Shown: in pieces, positions 1 to 4,575 of the stretch
Layout: the number at the start of each line of letters is the position of its first letter
Numbering within the stretch: the stretch's first letter is position 1
Assembly (NCBI GenBank): GCA_003551745.1
Contig: PUNI01000227.1
Location: 1-5,103, forward strand
Length of the DNA stretch: 5,103 bases
Reading direction: 5' to 3'
Source: Paracoccaceae bacterium
Lineage (GTDB): Bacteria > Pseudomonadota > Alphaproteobacteria > Rhodobacterales > Rhodobacteraceae
The notes under the pieces: generated by a model
What the model saw: the letters and a program-made list of their open reading frames with translations, nothing else
Databases searched by the model: none
Told to the model about the DNA's origin: nothing
Program-made: the position numbers and the translations under genes

Positions 1-1
1 C

Positions 2-22
2 GGGCGGGGGTGGGTGGGTGGG
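2..22 (+). other. G-quadruplex motif, (GGGT)3GGG core
   Basis: The plus strand carries five G-runs: 2-4, 6-10, 12-14, 16-18 and 20-22. They are separated by single bases (C, T, T, T). Bases 8-22 form GGGT-GGGT-GGGT-GGG exactly. From established biophysics, three-G tracts with single-T loops give some of the most stable parallel intramolecular quadruplexes known. The motif is on the coding strand, so it would also be present in an mRNA crossing it. It ends 44 nt before the ATG of the ABC ATPase. Folding in the cell and any regulatory effect are inference. Confidence 0.7.
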
Positions 23-70
23 ACGCCCGCCAGCCCGGCGCCTTGCCCCCGATCGACCCGCCACCGATGA
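2..70 (+). CDS. Possible C-terminal tail of an upstream gene (partial)
   Basis: Reading from base 2, an open frame runs from the window edge to a TGA at 68-70. This TGA overlaps the ATG (67-69) of the ABC ATPase gene as ATGA. Such overlaps are typical of translationally coupled genes, and the ATPase start has no visible Shine-Dalgarno sequence, which fits coupling. The 22 residues seen are rich in Gly, Pro and Arg and are not recognisable. In amino-acid ABC operons a permease gene commonly precedes the ATPase, so a permease tail is the best guess. The stretch is too short to prove coding, and it could equally be untranslated leader containing the G-rich run. Confidence 0.27.
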   Translation, partial: GRGWVGGTPASPAPCPRSTRHR

Positions 71-813
71 CACCCCGAATCGCCATCTCGGAGCTGACCA
101 AGTATTTCGGCGAGACGCTGGTGCTCGACGCCGTCAGCCTCGACGTCGCGGCCCATGAGGTGGTCTGCCTGATCGGCGCCTCCGGCTCGGGCAAGTCGAC
201 ACTCCTGCGCTGCATCAACCGGCTGGAGCCTTTCGACCACGGCACCATCCGGCTCGACGGCGTACCGATCGACAGCGCCTCCTTCGGCAAGACCGGCCTG
301 CAGAAGCGCGTGGGCATCGTGTTCCAGTCCTACAATCTCTTTCCCACCATGACGGTGCTCGCCAACATCACCCTCGCCCCTCGCAAGGTCCACGGCCGGC
401 CGCGGGACGAGGCCGAGGCGACGGCCCGCAGCCTGCTCGCGCGCTTCGGCATGGAGCGTTTCGCCGAGAGCTATCCCGAGCAGCTCTCGGGCGGCCAGCA
501 GCAGCGCGTCGCCATCGTGCGGGCGCTTGCGACCGACCCCGACGTGCTCCTTCTCGACGAGGTGACAGCCGCGCTCGACCCCGAACTGGTGGGTGAGGTG
601 CTGGCGATCATCCGCGACCTGAAGGCACGCGGGCTCACGATGGTGATCGTCACCCACGAGATGGGCTTCGCCCGAGAGGTCTCCGACCGGGTCTGCTTCC
701 TCGACCAGGGCCGCATCCTCGAATCCGGCCGCCCCGCACAGCTCCTCGCCGCCCCGCAGGAGGCCCGCACCCGCCAGTTCCTGCAGCGCATCATCGCGGC
801 TCGCCGGCTCTAG
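67..813 (+). CDS. Polar amino acid ABC transporter, ATP-binding protein
   Basis: This is the cytoplasmic ATPase subunit that powers an ABC importer, of the GlnQ/HisP/ArtP type. The 248-residue protein is the usual full length. All nucleotide-binding motifs are intact: Walker A GASGSGKST at 37-45, Q-loop Gln87 in VFQSYNLFP, signature LSGGQ at 140-144, Walker B VLLLDE at 160-165, D-loop ALD at 169-171 and switch His197 in THEMGFA. Walker B continues as DEVTAALDPELVGEVL, with Val where many relatives have Pro; to my knowledge this variant occurs in part of the amino-acid transporter family. I chose ATG 67 because an in-frame GTG at 10 would add a Pro/Gly-rich leader unlike the family. No Shine-Dalgarno is visible, but the ATG overlaps a possible upstream stop (ATGA). 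The permease and binding-protein genes are not in the window, so the substrate cannot be named beyond polar amino acids or close relatives. Confidence 0.93.
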   Translation: MTPRIAISELTKYFGETLVLDAVSLDVAAHEVVCLIGASGSGKSTLLRCINRLEPFDHGTIRLDGVPIDSASFGKTGLQKRVGIVFQSYNLFPTMTVLANITLAPRKVHGRPRDEAEATARSLLARFGMERFAESYPEQLSGGQQQRVAIVRALATDPDVLLLDEVTAALDPELVGEVLAIIRDLKARGLTMVIVTHEMGFAREVSDRVCFLDQGRILESGRPAQLLAAPQEARTRQFLQRIIAARRL

Positions 814-825
814 GCCCCCCGGCAG

Positions 826-869
826 AACCCGGGCCGAACCCCGGTTGGCGGCGCCCGGCCGAAACGGCC
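826..869. terminator. Two GC-rich hairpins in the convergent gap (weak terminator candidate)
   Basis: The 73-nt gap between two convergent genes holds two adjacent inverted repeats. One pairs 826-833 with 839-846 (eight positions, one C-C mismatch, 5-nt loop). The other pairs GGCCG at 857-861 with CGGCC at 865-869 (3-nt loop). Neither is followed by a T-run on either strand, so neither is a textbook intrinsic terminator. The position after both stop codons is what makes a termination role plausible. In GC-rich DNA such pairings also arise by chance. Confidence 0.27.
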
Positions 870-886
870 CGTCGAACGCGCAGCGC

Positions 887-1354
887 TCAGCGCAGGCCGG
901 TCACTTCCAGCAGGCCGCGGTCGCGCGCTTCGTAATAATAGCCGCGGGCATACCACATCACGGCCCGGTCCATGTCGCCGTCGGCGACGATCCAGGCCCC
1001 GCGCAGATAGCGCATCCCGTAGCGCAGATTGGTCTCGGGATCGAGCAGCTCGGCCGGCGCGCCGCGGAAGCCCATGGTGCGGGCGGTCTGCGGATGGATC
1101 TGCATCATGCCCCAGTAGGGGCCATTGCGCGCCGCAGGATTGTAGCGGCTCTCGCGCATGATGACCCGGTGCGCGAGCGCCCGCGGCACCTCCTTCCGGT
1201 CGGCGATCCGGAAGGCGAGCGCCTGCAGGCTGTCCTCTGCCTCCGGCACCGGGGTTGCCTCGGCGACCCCTCGGGTCGCGGGGTCCGGCCCGGCGCAGGC
1301 CGCCAGCGCGGCGAGGACAACCGCCCAGAGGGCAACACGGCGCGGCGTCGGCAT
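887..1354 (-). CDS. Small lipoprotein lytic transglycosylase (SLT domain)
   Basis: This probably cleaves the MurNAc-GlcNAc bond of peptidoglycan, leaving 1,6-anhydro-MurNAc, in the periplasm. The protein has 155 residues. Its N-terminus is a lipoprotein signal (MPTPRR, hydrophobic 7-19, lipobox LAAC with Cys20), and no Asp follows the Cys, which fits outer-membrane sorting. The SLT fold spans about 43-148. The presumed catalytic Glu68 is in RESRYNP, followed by GMMQIHPQTA at 82-91 and NLRYGMRYL at 109-117. The usual AYNAG-type motif is replaced by WYARGYYYEA at 134-143. The start is ATG 1354 because it gives the lipoprotein signal directly and has GGGGGA (1360-1365) 5 nt upstream; the frame stays open to 1459, but the extra residues look non-coding. 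This is a compact, nearly single-domain enzyme. It lies downstream of rpsU but behind a terminator, so it probably has its own promoter. Confidence 0.86.
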   Translation of the reverse strand: MPTPRRVALWAVVLAALAACAGPDPATRGVAEATPVPEAEDSLQALAFRIADRKEVPRALAHRVIMRESRYNPAARNGPYWGMMQIHPQTARTMGFRGAPAELLDPETNLRYGMRYLRGAWIVADGDMDRAVMWYARGYYYEARDRGLLEVTGLR

Positions 1355-1378
1355 GGCAGTCCCCCGGCTGTTTGCGCG

Positions 1379-1387
1379 GGGATAGCA
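1379..1387 (-). promoter_or_regulatory. Candidate extended -10 promoter for the lytic transglycosylase gene
   Basis: On the minus strand the sequence reads TGC-TATCCC, an extended -10 shape (TGn followed by a TATnnn hexamer), about 24 nt before ATG 1354. Transcription would begin near 1372 and give a short leader holding the ribosome-binding site. No good -35 hexamer is visible 16-18 bp upstream. The identical octamer TGCTATCC occurs before rpsU at 1791-1798. Low confidence, because the match to consensus is limited. Confidence 0.25.
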
Positions 1388-1469
1388 TTGCTGCGTCGAA
1401 ACCATCGCGTGGGAAATCACGCCGTCTTCGGCGATGCGCGGCAATCCGCCGATGCCCACGCCGCATGCG

Positions 1470-1498
1470 AAAAACCCCCGAGCCAGGGCCGGGGGTTT
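1470..1498 (-). terminator. Intrinsic (rho-independent) terminator of rpsU
   Basis: An inverted repeat pairs AAACCCCCG (1472-1480) with CGGGGGTTT (1490-1498), enclosing a 9-nt loop. Read on the minus strand it ends in five T residues (1474-1470), the classic hairpin plus U-tract. It begins about 30 nt after the rpsU stop codon and lies about 115 nt before the lytic transglycosylase start. It should therefore separate the transcription of these two same-strand genes. On the plus strand only three T's follow, so it is directional toward the minus strand. Confidence 0.87.
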
Positions 1499-1528
1499 CC
1501 TGCGTTCCGTCGCCGTGCGGCGTGGCCT

Positions 1529-1735
1529 TCAGAGGAGCCCTTCGCGTTGGGCCCGCTTGCGGGCGAGCTTGCGTGCCCGGCGGATCGCCTCGGCGCGCTC
1601 CCGCGCGCGCTTCTCGGAGGGTTTCTCGAAATGCTGCCGCAGCTTCATCTCGCGGAACACGCCCTCGCGCTGAAGCTTCTTCTTCAGCGCACGCAGCGCC
1701 TGATCGACATTGTTGTCGCGAACGCTTACCTGCAT
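1529..1735 (-). CDS. rpsU: 30S ribosomal protein S21 (bS21)
   Basis: This is a small basic protein of the 30S subunit near the 3' end of 16S rRNA, where it takes part in translation initiation. The 68-residue protein is the normal size. It has the characteristic N-terminus [20 protein letters not shown], then [19 protein letters not shown], and a long Arg/Lys-rich helical tail from about residue 41. The frame is open further upstream, but those residues are not S21-like and the family starts at exactly this Met. An extended Shine-Dalgarno, AAGGTGGTGA, lies at 1743-1752 and is partly inside a hairpin (see 1736-1749). The gene is transcribed alone: a terminator follows at 1470-1498, and the COQ9-family gene diverges upstream. 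It is not in the rpsU-dnaG-rpoD arrangement known from enterobacteria. Confidence 0.97.
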   Translation of the reverse strand: MQVSVRDNNVDQALRALKKKLQREGVFREMKLRQHFEKPSEKRARERAEAIRRARKLARKRAQREGLL

Positions 1736-1753
1736 GTGGTTGTCACCACCTTT
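1736..1753 (-). promoter_or_regulatory. rpsU ribosome-binding site inside a small hairpin
   Basis: On the minus strand the mRNA would read AAAGGUGG followed by UGA. This matches the anti-Shine-Dalgarno complement AAGGAGGUGA at nine of ten positions (1743-1752). Bases GTGGT (1749-1745) pair perfectly with ACCAC (1740-1736) across the tetraloop GACA, making a five-pair hairpin that ends directly at the AUG (1735-1733). The hairpin would cover half of the ribosome-binding site. The pairing is seen in the sequence; a regulatory effect is inference. Confidence 0.5.
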
Positions 1754-1789
1754 CCAAGCTAGAGTTTCGGTCCATCTGCAGGAGGCCGG

Positions 1790-1818
1790 TGGATAGCAAA
1801 GCGGTCCGGCGTTGTCCA
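1790..1818 (-). promoter_or_regulatory. Candidate sigma-70-type promoter of rpsU
   Basis: On the minus strand, TGGACA (1818-1813) resembles the -35 consensus TTGACA at five of six positions. It is followed after exactly 17 bp by TATCCA (1795-1790), preceded by TG one base away (extended -10). Transcription would start near 1782 and give a leader of roughly 47 nt. The -10 hexamer itself matches only three of six positions, so this remains a candidate. Confidence 0.35.
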
Positions 1819-1862
1819 CACCCGCGCCGCGCCCGTTCAGCGCCCGTCCTGCACCCGACATG

Positions 1863-1870
1863 AAGGAGGT
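1863..1870 (+). promoter_or_regulatory. Strong Shine-Dalgarno of the COQ9-family gene
   Basis: AAGGAGGT, a perfect eight-base complement of the 16S rRNA 3' end, sits 4 nt before ATG 1875. It decides the start: the in-frame ATG at 1860 overlaps this site and has no ribosome-binding site of its own, so it would only add five residues (MKEVS). Confidence 0.85.
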
Positions 1871-1874
1871 CTCG

Positions 1875-2618
1875 ATGCCCGACGCGACAGCCCCCGACAC
1901 CGAAGCTCCCCGCAGCCCCGAGGCCCTGCGTGCCGCCCTGCTCGACGCGATCCTGCCGCATGTGCCCTTCGACGGCTGGAGCGAGCCGGCGTTCCGCGCC
2001 GCCGTGGCCGACTGCGGCGCCGAGATGGCTCTGGCGCGGGCCGTCTGCCCGCGCGGGCCGGTCGACCTCGCGCTCGACTATCACGCCCGCGGCGACGCGG
2101 CGATGGTGACGCGGCTGCACCGCGAGAACCTCGATGCCCTGCGTCTGCGTGACCGGATCGCCAGCGCGATCCGCTTCCGGCTGGACGCGATCGAGGAAAA
2201 GGACGCGGTGCGCCGGGCCGCCACGCTCTTCGCCCTGCCACCCTATGCGGCCGACGGCGCGCGGTCGGTCTGGAATACCGCCGATCTGATCTGGACGACG
2301 CTCGGCGACACCTCCGAGGATGTGAACTGGTATACAAAGCGGGCGACGCTGTCGGCGGTCTATTCCGCGACGGTGCTCTACTGGCTGGGCGACAGCTCGC
2401 CCGGCCATGAGGCCACCTGGGAGTTCCTCGACCGGCGCATCGACGACGTGATGCAGTTCGAGAAGGTGAAGGCGACCGTGGGCGGCAACCCGGTGTTCCG
2501 CACCGTCTTTGCCGGCCCGTTGTGGCTGCTGGGCCAGGTGCGCGCCCCGATCCGGCCGGCCGAGGCCGACATGCCGGGCATGCACGCCCGCCCGCCGGCG
2601 CCGGCCGAAACCGCCTGA
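1875..2618 (+). CDS. COQ9-family ubiquinone biosynthesis protein
   Basis: COQ9 proteins bind lipids and, in mitochondria, present the ubiquinone precursor to the hydroxylase COQ7. Alphaproteobacterial members are presumed to serve ubiquinone synthesis similarly. The protein has 247 residues. After a Pro/Ala-rich N-terminus, residues 16-100 form helices like the TetR-type fold of the family ([20 protein letters not shown] onward). The family core follows: [26 protein letters not shown] (131-156), a helix with [16 protein letters not shown] (158-173), then [20 protein letters not shown] (181-200). A hydrophobic helix at about 207-222 corresponds to the lipid/membrane-contacting C-terminal helix described for human COQ9. 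The tail is Pro/Ala-rich. ATG 1875 is set by a perfect ribosome-binding site. The gene diverges from rpsU and precedes an aminotransferase gene by 79 nt. Despite the TetR-like N-terminus, I see no reason to call it a DNA-binding regulator. Family assignment is firm; the biochemical role is inferred. Confidence 0.92.
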   Translation: MPDATAPDTEAPRSPEALRAALLDAILPHVPFDGWSEPAFRAAVADCGAEMALARAVCPRGPVDLALDYHARGDAAMVTRLHRENLDALRLRDRIASAIRFRLDAIEEKDAVRRAATLFALPPYAADGARSVWNTADLIWTTLGDTSEDVNWYTKRATLSAVYSATVLYWLGDSSPGHEATWEFLDRRIDDVMQFEKVKATVGGNPVFRTVFAGPLWLLGQVRAPIRPAEADMPGMHARPPAPAETA

Positions 2619-2641
2619 ACACGCCGGCCGTCGGGGGCCGC

Positions 2642-2670
2642 TTGACCGCGCCCGGGCCGCGCGCCACTGT
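2642..2670 (+). promoter_or_regulatory. Weak promoter candidate before the aminotransferase gene
   Basis: In the 79-nt gap after the COQ9-family gene, TTGACC (2642-2647) matches the -35 consensus at five of six positions and is preceded by C, as is common in Alphaproteobacteria. The hexamer 17 bp downstream (CACTGT, 2665-2670) is a poor -10. TGACCG (2643-2648) is mirrored by CGGTCA (2677-2682), an inverted pair that could be an operator half-site pair or chance. It is also possible that the aminotransferase is simply read through from the COQ9-family gene. Confidence 0.22.
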
Positions 2671-2697
2671 GCCGGCCGGTCAGCCGGGAGAGACGCC

Positions 2698-3552
2698 ATG
2701 GCCATAGGCGCCGAGATCGCAAGCTGGGTCGACGGACGCTGGCACCGCGGCAACGTTCCCGCGATCGGCGCGGCCGATCATGCCGCCTGGCTTGGCTCGG
2801 GCGTGTTCGACGGGGCGCGGCAGTTCGCCGGTCGACGGCCCGACCTCGACCTGCACTGCGCCCGCCTGATCCGCTCCGCCGAGGCGATGGGGATCCGTCC
2901 GCATCTGACCGCGGCCGAGGTGCTGGACATCATGGAGGAGGGCTGCGCGCTCTTCTCCCCCGACGCCGCGCTCTACCTGCGCCCGATGATGTGGGCCCGC
3001 GACAGCGGCGGCGGGGTGATCGACCTCGACCCCGACAGTTGCGTCTTCGCCGCCTGCATCGAGTCCCTGCCGATGCCCGAGCCCGGCGATCACAGCCTCA
3101 CCGTCTCGCCCTATCGCAGGCCCCACCCCGACACCGCGCTGACCTCCGCCAAGGCGGCGGCGCTCTATGCCAACAACGGCCGGATCATGACCGAGGCCCG
3201 GGCGCGCGGCTTCTCCAACGCGCTGTCGCTCGATCCCTCGGGCAATGTCGCCGAGACAGCCTCCACCAATGTCTTTCTGGTGCGCGACGGCGCGGTCTTC
3301 ACTCCGCTCCCCAATGGCACCTTCCTGGCCGGGCTGACGCGGGCGCGGGTGATCGAGCTTCTGCGCGCGGACGGGGTTGCCGTGCAGGAGACCACACTGA
3401 CGCTCGCGGATTTCGCGAGGGCCGAAGAGATCTTCGTCACCGGCAACATCGCCAAGGTGATGCCCGTCGCCCGCTACGAAGACCGCACGCTGCCGCCCGG
3501 CCCACTGGCCAGGCGCGCCCGCGAGCTTTACTGGGACTGGGCCTTCGCCTGA
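2698..3552 (+). CDS. Branched-chain-like aminotransferase (class IV, PLP-dependent)
   Basis: This is a cytoplasmic fold-type IV PLP enzyme, probably exchanging amino groups between 2-oxoglutarate and an amino acid such as Leu, Ile or Val. The protein has 284 residues, close to the usual 285-310. Comparing by memory with E. coli IlvE, Lys152 in TSAKAAALYANN is the PLP-binding lysine, Glu186 in VAETASTN contacts the pyridine nitrogen, and Y93-x-R95-P matches the Tyr95/Arg97 substrate-pocket pair. GVFDGARQF (35-43) replaces the usual GVFEGIR, and VTGNIAKVMPV (247-257) replaces SGTAAEITPV, the carboxylate/phosphate-binding turn. I therefore do not assign ilvE. ATG 2698 has GGGAG (2686-2690) 7 nt upstream. 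The quinone oxidoreductase gene starts 15 nt after the stop, so the two are probably one operon. Similar non-canonical proteins in Rhodobacterales are, as I recall, commonly labelled branched-chain aminotransferase. Substrate is uncertain; the fold and reaction class are secure. Confidence 0.9.
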   Translation: MAIGAEIASWVDGRWHRGNVPAIGAADHAAWLGSGVFDGARQFAGRRPDLDLHCARLIRSAEAMGIRPHLTAAEVLDIMEEGCALFSPDAALYLRPMMWARDSGGGVIDLDPDSCVFAACIESLPMPEPGDHSLTVSPYRRPHPDTALTSAKAAALYANNGRIMTEARARGFSNALSLDPSGNVAETASTNVFLVRDGAVFTPLPNGTFLAGLTRARVIELLRADGVAVQETTLTLADFARAEEIFVTGNIAKVMPVARYEDRTLPPGPLARRARELYWDWAFA

Positions 3553-3567
3553 CCCAGAGGAGCCCCG

Positions 3568-4560
3568 ATGAGCCTTCCAGAGACGATGCGCGCGGTCGAG
3601 ATCGCCGAGCCGGGCGGACCCGAGGTCCTGAAGCCCACGCGCCGGCCGGTGCCGGTGCCCGGCCACGGCCAGATCCTGATCGCGGTCGACCATGCCGGGG
3701 TGAACCGCCCCGACGCGCTGCAGCGGGCGGGCAGCTATGCACCGCCGCCCGGCGCCTCCGACCTGCCCGGGCTGGAGGCCGCCGGCACCGTCGCCGCCGT
3801 TGGCCCCGGCGTCACCCGCTGGCGCGAGGGCGACGGCGTCACCGCGCTCTTGCCGGGCGGCGGCTATGCGGAATTCGCCGTCACCCACGAAGCGCACGCC
3901 CTGCCCCTGCCGCAGGGCCTCGACATGCCGGCGGCGGCGGCCCTTTGCGAGACCCTCTTCACGGTCTGGTCGAACGTGTTCCGTCGCGGCGGGCTGCAGG
4001 CGGGCGAGCGCTTTCTCGTCCATGGCGGCAGTTCCGGCATCGGCACCACCGCGATCCAGCTCGCCCACGCCTTCGGCGCGCGGGTCTTTGCCACCGCCGG
4101 GTCCGCCGAAAAATGTGCGGCCTGCGAGAAGCTGGGGGCGGAGCGCGCGATCAACTACCGCGAGGAGGATTTCGTCGAGGTTCTGCGCGCCGCCGGCGGC
4201 GCCGACGTGATCCTCGACATGGTCGGCGGCGAGTATGTGGCGCGCAATCTCAAGGCTCTGGCCGAGGACGGCCGGCTGGTGCAGATCGCCTTCCTGCAGG
4301 GTCCGAAGGTGACGCTGAACCTCGCGCCGCTGATGATGAAACGCCAGACGATCACCGGCTCCACCCTGCGCCCGCAATCCGATCTCGCCAAGGCGCGCAT
4401 CGCCGACGAGCTTGCCGCCGAGGTCTGGCCGCTGCTCGACGCCGGCCGGATCGCCCCGGTGATGGACAGCACATTCCCGCTCGACGCGGCCGCCGAGGCC
4501 CATGCCCGCATGGAGGGCTCCGGCCATATCGGCAAGATCGTTCTCCGCGTGGCGGGCTAG
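3568..4560 (+). CDS. NAD(P)H:quinone oxidoreductase (zinc-free MDR, PIG3-like)
   Basis: This is a cytoplasmic medium-chain dehydrogenase/reductase that probably reduces quinones or other enones with NADPH. Its 330 residues are typical of the PIG3/QOR branch. An N-terminal GroES-like domain (about 7-125) includes HAGVNRPDALQR (42-53) and PGLEAAGTVAAVG (67-79). The Rossmann domain carries HGGSSGIGTTAIQLA (152-166), and INYREEDF follows at 195-202. The four-cysteine structural zinc loop of alcohol dehydrogenases is absent, and the few cysteines (127, 183, 186) do not make a zinc site, as expected for quinone oxidoreductases. The start at ATG 3568 has AGAGGAG (3556-3562) 5 nt upstream; a second Met at residue 7 lacks such a site. 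It is 15 nt behind the aminotransferase gene and probably co-transcribed. Physiological substrate is unknown; a role in detoxifying reactive carbonyls or quinones is equally possible. Confidence 0.93.
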   Translation: MSLPETMRAVEIAEPGGPEVLKPTRRPVPVPGHGQILIAVDHAGVNRPDALQRAGSYAPPPGASDLPGLEAAGTVAAVGPGVTRWREGDGVTALLPGGGYAEFAVTHEAHALPLPQGLDMPAAAALCETLFTVWSNVFRRGGLQAGERFLVHGGSSGIGTTAIQLAHAFGARVFATAGSAEKCAACEKLGAERAINYREEDFVEVLRAAGGADVILDMVGGEYVARNLKALAEDGRLVQIAFLQGPKVTLNLAPLMMKRQTITGSTLRPQSDLAKARIADELAAEVWPLLDAGRIAPVMDSTFPLDAAAEAHARMEGSGHIGKIVLRVAG

Positions 4561-4575
4561 CGTGGCCGGCTAGCG
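4555..4575. repeat. Twin GGCTAGCG copies carrying both convergent stop codons
   Basis: GGCTAGCG occurs at 4555-4562 and again at 4568-4575, 13 bp apart. Each contains the palindrome GCTAGC, which reads TAG on both strands. The first copy holds the oxidoreductase stop (TAG 4558-4560), the second the RNase T2 stop (minus-strand TAG, 4572-4570). The repeat is exact but short. Confidence 0.55.

Noticed and set aside
10..66. In-frame GTG at 10 as start of the ABC ATPase
   Set aside because: It would add 19 Pro/Gly-rich residues not expected in the family; ATG 67 begins right before the conserved first strand (RIAISELTKYFG).
845..1762. Plus-strand open frame opposite the lytic transglycosylase and rpsU
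   Set aside because: Both genes on the opposite strand are certain by motif, and this translation has no family resemblance and crosses the rpsU terminator.
1788..1820. Two DnaA-box-like nonamers (TTGTCCACA at 1812-1820 plus strand; CTATCCACC at 1796-1788 minus strand), possible origin
   Set aside because: Only two imperfect copies, no AT-rich unwinding stretch and no replication genes nearby; they coincide with the rpsU promoter candidate and are better explained by chance.
1743..2753. Minus-strand open frame opposite the COQ9-family gene
   Set aside because: It covers the COQ9-family coding region and its strong ribosome-binding site in antisense, and has no recognisable domain.
2680..4527. 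Long minus-strand open frame (615 codons) opposite the aminotransferase and oxidoreductase genes
   Set aside because: It mirrors two well-supported genes, has low-complexity Gly/Ala/Arg-rich translation with no recognisable motif, and is expected in GC-rich DNA where stop codons are rare.
4555..4575. Twin octamer considered as an attachment site or insertion scar
   Set aside because: No integrase, transposase or inverted ends nearby; the repeat is only eight bases and lies at an ordinary convergent gene junction.
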